Assembly: GCA_019237175.1 (NCBI GenBank)
Contig: JAFAHP010000617.1
Span: forward strand, 1-29,771
From: Alphaproteobacteria bacterium
GTDB lineage: Bacteria; Pseudomonadota; Alphaproteobacteria; ATCC43930; CGMCC-115725
Direction of reading: 5' to 3'
Length of the DNA: 29,771 bases
The notes beneath the pieces are model-generated. The model was not told the origin of the DNA and did no database searches. It worked only from the letters and a program-made list of their open reading frames with translations. Position numbers and translations under genes: made by a program. Shown here in pieces: positions 24,414 through 29,771 of this stretch. How positions within the stretch are numbered: position 1 is the stretch's first letter; every line of letters starts with the position of its first letter.

Positions 24414-25790
24414 CTAAGGGTTGACCGCTGCGACCTGCGGTTCAGTGAACGGCTCGGTGCGGTGGACAACTTCGGCGGCATATAAGTTATTGATGGCGTC
24501 CTCGGGTAGACCCAACATGTGCGCGAGAATATCGGTCGTGTCATCGCCTATCGATGGCGCCCCGCGCCAGATCCGCCCGGGAGTCAACGACATTTTCGGC
24601 ACCACGCCGTACACGCGGATGGGCACGCCCGACTGCCGATCCAGCACCGGCACCGTCATCTCGCGCGCCGCATAATGGGCATCCTCGTATTGGTCGCGGG
24701 TGTTGAACACGCGCGCGCAACCGATCTGGGCCGCGTTCAGCTCGGTTTCGACCTCAAGCGCGGTATGCGCCGCGCAATATTCGCGCAACCGCCGGTCGAG
24801 GTCGCGGCCCTTCTCGGAATTCACCGCCGCCGCATCCTTCGAGCACGCGTCGTAGCTGTATTCGACCGGGTCCAGTCCCAGGAACTTGGGCACCCGGTTG
24901 TAGATTGCCCCGCCGAGCGCGCCGATATAGACCCACCCGTCACTGCATTTGAACGTGTCATAGGGCTGAAACCCCGGTGGACGGTTTCCGGTATGTCCAT
25001 AAACCGCACCTTCGCCGGTATAAAGCGGCAGCGTATTGCCATTGGTTTGCGCCACCGCTTCGTATTGAGCAAGATCGACAACCTGGCCGCGGCCGCTCTT
25101 CTTCACCTCCCACAGCGCCATCATTGTCGCCGCCCATCCGGTCAGCGCGGTGAGGTAATCGCCGGTGTAAGTCTTGGCCCGTTGCGGTGGCCCGGCGGGG
25201 TCGCCGGTGAGGTTGATCATGCCGCCATAGGCTTGCGCGATCGCGTCGTAGCCCGGACGACCGAGATAGTCCTCCTTGCCGTATTGCCCATAGGTGCTGA
25301 CCCGCACGATGACCAGACTCGGGTTGACCGCCAACGCCAGCTCGTTGGTGATCCCATTGCGTTCAAGCGTGCCGGGCGCCGACGATTCCATCCAAACGTC
25401 CGAAATTTTCCATAGCGCCATCAGCAGCTCGATGCCGCGGGCATGCTTGAGGTTGAGGCCCATTGACAGCTTGTTTTTTGTGACCTCGGCCTCGTCACAG
25501 CCGTGTGGCCGCGGGCCGCGGGTCAATTGCGGTGCGGTAAAGCGGAATACATCACCGCCGGGGCGTTCGATATGGATCATCTCGGCGCCGAATTCCGCCA
25601 GCTTTGTGCCGATATACGGCTGTGCAATCAGCTGGCCCGTGCCGACGGCGCGAATCCCTTCGAGCGGCCCGAACGCAGGCGCCAAACAAGGCGTTACCGG
25701 CCGCTTGAGGTTCCTTATCCAATCGGGGATGGCCGATTTCAAATCTTCGATCACGTCTTCATGTTTGATCAGCCTTGGATCATGCGCCAT
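24414..25790 (-). CDS. CaiB/BaiF-family CoA-transferase
   Basis: A 458-aa class III CoA-transferase, which moves CoA between carboxylic acids through an aspartyl-CoA intermediate. The N-terminal half has the Rossmann-like block TGQLIAQPYIGTKLAEFGAEMIHIERPGGD, and GRPGYD (177-182) supplies the likely catalytic Asp182. NKLSMGLNLKHARG and SDVWMESSAPGTLERNGI are further family blocks. The extra 40 residues before the fold (MAHDPRLIKHEDVIED...) suggest a CaiB-like subgroup. The start ATG has AAGGAGG upstream. It is convergent with asnB and probably co-transcribed with the two minus-strand genes on its right. The acid substrate is unknown. Confidence 0.88.
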   Translation of the reverse strand: MAHDPRLIKHEDVIEDLKSAIPDWIRNLKRPVTPCLAPAFGPLEGIRAVGTGQLIAQPYIGTKLAEFGAEMIHIERPGGDVFRFTAPQLTRGPRPHGCDEAEVTKNKLSMGLNLKHARGIELLMALWKISDVWMESSAPGTLERNGITNELALAVNPSLVIVRVSTYGQYGKEDYLGRPGYDAIAQAYGGMINLTGDPAGPPQRAKTYTGDYLTALTGWAATMMALWEVKKSGRGQVVDLAQYEAVAQTNGNTLPLYTGEGAVYGHTGNRPPGFQPYDTFKCSDGWVYIGALGGAIYNRVPKFLGLDPVEYSYDACSKDAAAVNSEKGRDLDRRLREYCAAHTALEVETELNAAQIGCARVFNTRDQYEDAHYAAREMTVPVLDRQSGVPIRVYGVVPKMSLTPGRIWRGAPSIGDDTTDILAHMLGLPEDAINNLYAAEVVHRTEPFTEPQVAAVNP

Positions 25791-25935
25791 TTGGCCTTCC
25801 GCCTCCTTGCGTGCATCACCGTCCGAGCTGCGCCAGGAACTCTAATACTAAAGGATTATGATCTTGGTCGAGAGAAAGAGAGAGAGCCGGGTCGTCTCTT
25901 TTGAGCTTCGACGCGTTCGCCGGTCCCGGGCACGA

Positions 25936-26949
25936 TCACCGCGCCAGGAGTTCGTTGACGGCGTCGTCGAGGAATTTGGCGTCGGCCGGGTTTTGCGCGG
26001 GGTTGCCGGCGCGATGGCCCCAGATCGACGGGATCGGGCGCAATTCGGCGCGCGGCATGCGGGCTACTTCGCGGCGGTTGTCCTCGACCGTGAAATAGAG
26101 GTCGGTTTCGCACGGCATGACCAAAGCGTCGGCGGTAATGGCGCCGAGAGCCTTGTCGAGGTTATCCGAATAAAGACCGTTGGCGCTGATATCGGCGTGT
26201 TGCCAGGTCCAGAGCATCGCCAGCAGGTCATTGGCGTCGCGCCGGCGGAAATTGGCTTCCCAGCTGCCGACCAGAAAATCTTCCAGCGACGAAAAGCCGA
26301 GCTTGCGCCATTCCTCTTCGCGATAAAAGGCTTGGCTCAAGCCCCACCCGGCATAGACCCGGGCCATCGCCTGAAAGCCGCGGGTCGGCGGCGCGGCAAA
26401 CCAACCGTCCTGCCAGGCCGGGTCGGCGGTCAGCGCCGCCCTGACCCCTTCGAGAAACACAAAATTGTGCGGCGAGGTTTTGGCAGAACCGCAGATCGCG
26501 GCGATGCGCTCGACCCGATCCGGGAACAACGCGGCCCAATGAAACGCCTGTTGTGCCCCCATCGAAAATCCGTAAACGAGCTTGACCCGTTCGATGCCAA
26601 AAACCTCGCGCAACAACCGCATCTGTACTCGCACATTGTCGGTCATCGTAAAGTGCGGCCAGCGCGCGCGATCGAACGGAGGCGGCGTGTTGCTTGGCGA
26701 CGACGACAGTCCGTTGCCAAATTTGTTGATGATCACGATGAAATATTTTGTCGGATCGAGCGCCTTGCCGGGCGCAATCGCCCATTCGAGATCGTAATGC
26801 TGGGCGCCATACGACGTCGGATAGACAACGACGTTCGATTTGTCCGCGTCGAGCATCCCGTAAGTCTTGTAGGCGAGGCGGGCTTTGGGGTAGGTCAAGC
26901 CCGATTGCAGGACCACGTCGCCTGCCTCGAAAATCGCATAATCCAGCAT
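25936..26949 (-). CDS. MetX-like alpha/beta hydrolase
   Basis: A 337-aa alpha/beta-fold protein resembling homoserine O-acetyltransferase (MetX). The nucleophile elbow is GFSMGAQ with Ser129, the acid is Asp283 (ETDLYF) and the base His312 (WGHRAG). KTYGMLDADKSNVVVYPTSYGAQHYD and the GNGLSSSPSNT loop are typical of the MetX-like group widespread in Bradyrhizobium-type genomes, whose activity is not well defined. True MetX has different residues for homoserine binding, so I call it only MetX-like. It sits 145 nt before the CoA-transferase and 12 nt after the unknown gene, on the same strand. Confidence 0.85.
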   Translation of the reverse strand: MLDYAIFEAGDVVLQSGLTYPKARLAYKTYGMLDADKSNVVVYPTSYGAQHYDLEWAIAPGKALDPTKYFIVIINKFGNGLSSSPSNTPPPFDRARWPHFTMTDNVRVQMRLLREVFGIERVKLVYGFSMGAQQAFHWAALFPDRVERIAAICGSAKTSPHNFVFLEGVRAALTADPAWQDGWFAAPPTRGFQAMARVYAGWGLSQAFYREEEWRKLGFSSLEDFLVGSWEANFRRRDANDLLAMLWTWQHADISANGLYSDNLDKALGAITADALVMPCETDLYFTVEDNRREVARMPRAELRPIPSIWGHRAGNPAQNPADAKFLDDAVNELLAR

Positions 26950-26961
26950 GCCCGAATCGTT

Positions 26962-27609
26962 TTATAGGTGGATTTGCTCGTCGTCGTAGCGCAGGGCCCA
27001 GCGTTCCGGCCCGATCGCCTGCATCAAGAATTTGGTGCCGGGCGATGCTGCGCTGAGGCTGCCGATGTGCGAGGCCCCACCGTCATAAGTCACGATCCAG
27101 CCGAGATCCGCGGACGGACAGGCGAGATGCAGCGTTGCCACCCCGAGCCCGGCTCGGCGCTGCAATATTCTGATACCACCGCCGTGCAATAACTGGCCGA
27201 TCTCGTCGACACCAGCACCGTCTTCGGTTGTGTTGACGTGAAAACGGTCGAACCGGGTGTAAGCGGCCCGATCATCGACGAGGTAGAGTTGGGGATAAGC
27301 GTAGCCCTGGTTCTCGACAAAGGGCGTCATCGATCCGCCCCCCGACACGTGAGGTGTGCGCCCGGCTTTGGCGATAATGTCTAGGAGCCGTTCCCGCGAC
27401 AGCAAAAAGTGCTCTTTGACGCGCTCGGCCTCCTTTTCGGCCAGGCGGGATTGCGCGAGCAAGCGCCTGACATCCGCCGGTGCGCCGGCCAGATCCAATG
27501 GCCATATTCGCGAGCCATAGGATGCTAGACCGGCATTGACCTGATCAAGCGAAGTTGCAGCCGCAGCGCCATCGGAAAATTCCAACAGCAGGCCGCTGGC
27601 GCCGGTCAT
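26962..27609 (-). CDS. Conserved-looking protein of unknown function
   Basis: I do not recognise this 215-aa protein. It has an alpha/beta look, a charged helical segment (LAEKEAERVKEHFLLSRERLLDII) and later strands with GGGSMTPFVENQGYAYPQLYLVDD and a C-terminal IGPERWALRYDDEQIHL. No signal peptide or membrane segment is visible. I chose ATG 27609, with AAAGGA about 10 nt upstream, over the TTG at 27645. It ends 12 nt before the MetX-like gene, so they are almost certainly co-expressed, and a shared metabolic pathway with the CoA-transferase is likely. It might carry a small-molecule-sensing or thiol-associated domain, but I have no evidence for that. Confidence 0.65.
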   Translation of the reverse strand: MTGASGLLLEFSDGAAAATSLDQVNAGLASYGSRIWPLDLAGAPADVRRLLAQSRLAEKEAERVKEHFLLSRERLLDIIAKAGRTPHVSGGGSMTPFVENQGYAYPQLYLVDDRAAYTRFDRFHVNTTEDGAGVDEIGQLLHGGGIRILQRRAGLGVATLHLACPSADLGWIVTYDGGASHIGSLSAASPGTKFLMQAIGPERWALRYDDEQIHL

Positions 27610-28060
27610 AGCGATGCAATCCTTTAGTTTCGGCCACGAATTCAATCACAGGTTTCCACGCTTTGGATGGATGTCGGAAAATACAGCGAATTTACAGCAG
27701 AACCCGCGCATCGGTTGAATACCTCGATGTGGGGCTGGAACTCGATCATCTTGCGATACAAACACGCCTCCGCCGCTCATCTTGCAAGGATACGGCGCAA
27801 TCTTGGCAAAATTGAAGACGCCTTGCGAACCGGTTGACCCCGCAGCGGAGCGTGCGCCTGCTGCGGGAGGTGGGGCCACGTCAATAGCCGAACATTGGCC
27901 GCGCCCCCACCTTTGCCCTGGCTGAAGGCCGGAGTATTCACACAGCTTCCGGCGCTGTATCGAGGTGTTGGGAACTTGTCCCTCTTCGCTCGCTGGCTGG
28001 GAGAGAGGGATTTGGAAGGGCGCCGGGTTGCGTCCAACAGCCGAAAGCCGGCCGCGCCCC
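27610..28060. other. Gene-free stretch with a GC-rich hairpin
   Basis: About 450 bp with no supportable gene; open frames on both strands read as low-complexity, stop-free GC-rich DNA. A strong hairpin is formed by CCCGCAGC (from 27839) and GCTGCGGG (27860-27867). It lacks a T-run. The stretch should contain the promoter for the three-gene minus-strand unit to its left, but I see no clear consensus. Confidence 0.4.
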
Positions 28061-28825
28061 TCACTCGACAAAAGTGATCCTGCCGGCCCCGTTAACCTGG
28101 GTGCTGCGCTCCTTCGGATTGCCGTATATCGAGATAGATCCGGCGCCGGAGATTTCCGCGACGATGCGCTCGCGGGCGTCGACGCTAGCCGCTCCCGACC
28201 CGTTTACCGCAACGTTGACCGAGCCGGTCGTCAGCTCCTGCGCCGAAAGTTGGTTGGAGCCGCTCAGTTGCGCACTCATCCGCGAAACGTTGCCGGTGAG
28301 GACGGCGTTGTTGGAGCCGTTCAGCGAAATCGACAGGTTCTGGCCGCTCAGCGCCTGGCCGTTGACCTGATTGCTGCCCGAAGCGTCGATCTCGGCGACT
28401 TGTGGCGAGGTCACGGTCACTTTGATGCGCCCATCGACCGAATAGGACCGGTCAGTGTAGATCTCGAGCTTGCCGTTCGACACCTCGGTCTTGACGATCG
28501 GCAGCAAGTTCTTGTCGGTCTCTACCACGAGGCCGGGTGCCGATCCGATCTTTATCGTTAGGACAAAAGCGCCATCGGCACTGATCGCCGAGACCGCGCC
28601 CATGGCCCGGGTTTCCGACGCCGGCTCACCGTTGCCGACGATCCTGCCGAAGCCCGCCGAGGTCTGCACGCTAACCGTCTGGCCACTGACGGTGACGCTG
28701 CTGCCTTCGCGATTGACGCTGACATTATTCTGCTGGATGACGCTGGTCTGCGACCAAGCCGCAACCGTGCCGATCACCACCGAGGCGCTTGCGATTACGC
28801 CGGCTGCGCTCGCCGCATATTTCAT
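28061..28825 (-). CDS. Exported DUF2807 (GIN-type) repeat protein
   Basis: A 254-aa protein with a signal peptide (MKYAASAAGVIASASVVIGTVAAWS) followed by a DUF2807 'auto-transporter adhesin head GIN' domain. The mature part is a parallel-beta-type ladder of short units with the phrases SGSNQV, LNGSNNAVLTG, LSGSNQLSA, VNGSGAASV, ISGAGSISIYG and VNGAGRITF, and VRTETDKNLLP-like text earlier. Such proteins are exported and of unknown role. The open frame extends 112 codons upstream, but ATG 28825 is chosen because it begins a proper signal peptide and the upstream translation is arginine-rich and unconserved. It has no adjoining partner gene. Confidence 0.85.
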   Translation of the reverse strand: MKYAASAAGVIASASVVIGTVAAWSQTSVIQQNNVSVNREGSSVTVSGQTVSVQTSAGFGRIVGNGEPASETRAMGAVSAISADGAFVLTIKIGSAPGLVVETDKNLLPIVKTEVSNGKLEIYTDRSYSVDGRIKVTVTSPQVAEIDASGSNQVNGQALSGQNLSISLNGSNNAVLTGNVSRMSAQLSGSNQLSAQELTTGSVNVAVNGSGAASVDARERIVAEISGAGSISIYGNPKERSTQVNGAGRITFVE

Positions 28826-29356
28826 CAGAGTCTGACGCCTTGTCGTTTGCCGTCGTCCCAGCGATAGCACGACCGCTGAAGAGGAACAATCGGGTGAGGA
28901 ATGCGGCATCGCGCAGAGGGTGGCGCGCGCAGGCCCTTTTCCGTGAACCCGGATGCGCCGCGAAGAATTTCTAATGCTATTTTCATGGCGCCGGTACATG
29001 TATCGTAAACGAGCCGCGAAAGTTAGGGCTGCGTGAGGGGACGGCACGCAGGTTCCCGATGGGCATCGGATCGCCTGGATGAACCTGGCGACGGTATTGG
29101 GCTTGGCGGCAACGGTGGCGCCGATCGGGCATACCGCGGAGGGCCTGCCGTCGGCGTGCAATCACGGGCCCTATCCCGAGTAGCGCACGACAATCCGCTT
29201 TGCTGAACTGATCGAGCACGAATTTGGCGGGTTTGTCCGACCGCCGAGCTTTCAGGCCAATAGCGCCACGCATTAGTTTGCCCGCGGTTCGCAATTGAGC
29301 TATCCGGCGGGTGTTCGGACATCGCATCGTTCCCGCAGACTCAAGGGAGGGTTTTC
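28826..29356. other. Intergenic stretch, no gene recognised
   Basis: About 530 bp. Frames on both strands are short and arginine-rich. On the minus strand TTGTTC and TATCGC about 17 nt apart (near 28848-28894) could promote the DUF2807 gene, but the match is weak. Nothing else stands out. Confidence 0.35.
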
Positions 29357-29704
29357 GTGGCGGCAAGTTTAGTCGTTGGCTTGTTTACGGGCTACGGGCT
29401 CGCGCTCGACGCCTATCATCGCTTGCACACCGAGGGTTTCCCGGAAACCCATCTTGCATATCACATACTGGCGGAAGGCGGGCCGGCGCCGCCATCGGTC
29501 GGTGTCGAACCTTCGGCGCTACAGATCGATCCACCAGCATTGGACGAGGCGCGGCGGGCTTTTGCGCGGTTTTTGCGGAGTGGGGAGACCGCGGTTTTTG
29601 TACAGACCGAGGACGACAGCGAGGCCGGGGCCGCGACCGGCATCTTGACGCTCTATGCTCCGTTGGCGGTCGAAGCCCTGGTCAGCGACGGCGGCGGTCG
29701 ATAG
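29357..29704 (+). CDS. Small hypothetical protein
   Basis: Unrecognised 115-aa product starting at GTG 29357, with GGGAGGG six nt upstream. The N-terminus is mildly hydrophobic (MAASLVVGLFTGYGLALDAY), followed by a Pro/Ala-rich, acidic body and a helix DEARRAFARFLRSGETAVFVQ. It overlaps the 3' end of the minus-strand DoxX gene by 23 nt. The good ribosome site supports it, but lack of recognisable similarity keeps confidence low. Confidence 0.45.
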   Translation: MAASLVVGLFTGYGLALDAYHRLHTEGFPETHLAYHILAEGGPAPPSVGVEPSALQIDPPALDEARRAFARFLRSGETAVFVQTEDDSEAGAATGILTLYAPLAVEALVSDGGGR

Positions 29705-29771
29705 CGATCGCCCCTGGTCCCGCGGCAAACAGGCACAGATAGCCGCCAATGATCGCAATGTTCTTCATGAA
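29682..29771 (-). CDS. DoxX-family membrane protein, C-terminal fragment
   Basis: Only the last 29 residues are inside the window; the gene continues past the right edge. The visible end, MKNIAIIGGYLCLFAAGPG followed by a polar tail, has the lysine-asparagine start and hydrophobic helix ending in GPG that closes DoxX-family inner-membrane proteins. The fragment has no stop before its TGA at 29684-29682. It converges on, and overlaps by 23 nt, the small hypothetical gene. Confidence 0.6.
   Translation of the reverse strand, partial: FMKNIAIIGGYLCLFAAGPGAIAIDRRRR

Noticed and set aside
25858..26967. 369-codon plus-strand frame opposite the MetX-like gene
   Set aside because: Shadow of a gene with full catalytic triad motifs; translation shows no family features.
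27839..27867. Hairpin considered as a Rho-independent terminator
   Set aside because: Strong GC stem but no T-run on either strand.
27646..28071. 141-codon minus-strand frame between the unknown gene and the DUF2807 gene
   Set aside because: No ribosome site, no motif, and a composition typical of spurious intergenic translation.

Overview
The window is high-GC DNA from an alphaproteobacterium, probably Rhodospirillales-like. The signs are the linkage S49 peptidase - glyQ - glyS - ppdK next to a polyprenyl diphosphate synthase, DUF2007 and TrmN6-type genes; a SciP-type DUF1153 protein; and interspersed palindromes whose translation gives the familiar 'MAGLVPAI'-type peptides. No species call is possible from the sequence alone.

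Left part (1-3363): a compact RiPP locus. A consensus-like promoter precedes a tryptophan-rich precursor (GrrA-like, eight W-x-N motifs), a radical SAM/SPASM maturase (GrrM-like), an exported protein of unknown function that overlaps the maturase by 4 nt, and an exported lytic transglycosylase-like protein. This is the most unusual content of the window.

Gene-poor part (3364-5489): about 2.1 kb with only one convincing gene, a minus-strand DUF1153/SciP-like regulator with its own promoter. It ends exactly at the 3' end of a minus-strand tRNA-Pro(CGG), so the accessory left part sits on the side of the tRNA gene where islands usually insert.

Housekeeping part (5490-16595): tRNA-Pro, polyprenyl diphosphate synthase (minus), DUF2007, TrmN6-like methyltransferase, S49 peptidase, an unlisted 40-codon membrane microprotein, both subunits of glycyl-tRNA synthetase, pyruvate phosphate dikinase, a small exported proline-rich protein, and YgfZ (minus). 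glyS carries an in-frame palindromic repeat.

Envelope part (16651-24262): a promoter followed by six plus-strand genes, GT9, GT2, GT4, GT4, GT9 and an asparagine-synthase-type amidotransferase. Nearly all overlap by 1-4 nt and probably build and decorate the lipopolysaccharide core. The run is interrupted by about 565 bp holding two 62-bp palindromic repeats.

Right part (24414-29771): minus-strand CaiB-type CoA-transferase, MetX-like alpha/beta hydrolase and an unrecognised protein form one likely unit. Then come a gene-free stretch, an exported DUF2807 protein (minus), a small hypothetical (plus) and the C-terminal end of a DoxX-family protein (minus) cut by the window edge.
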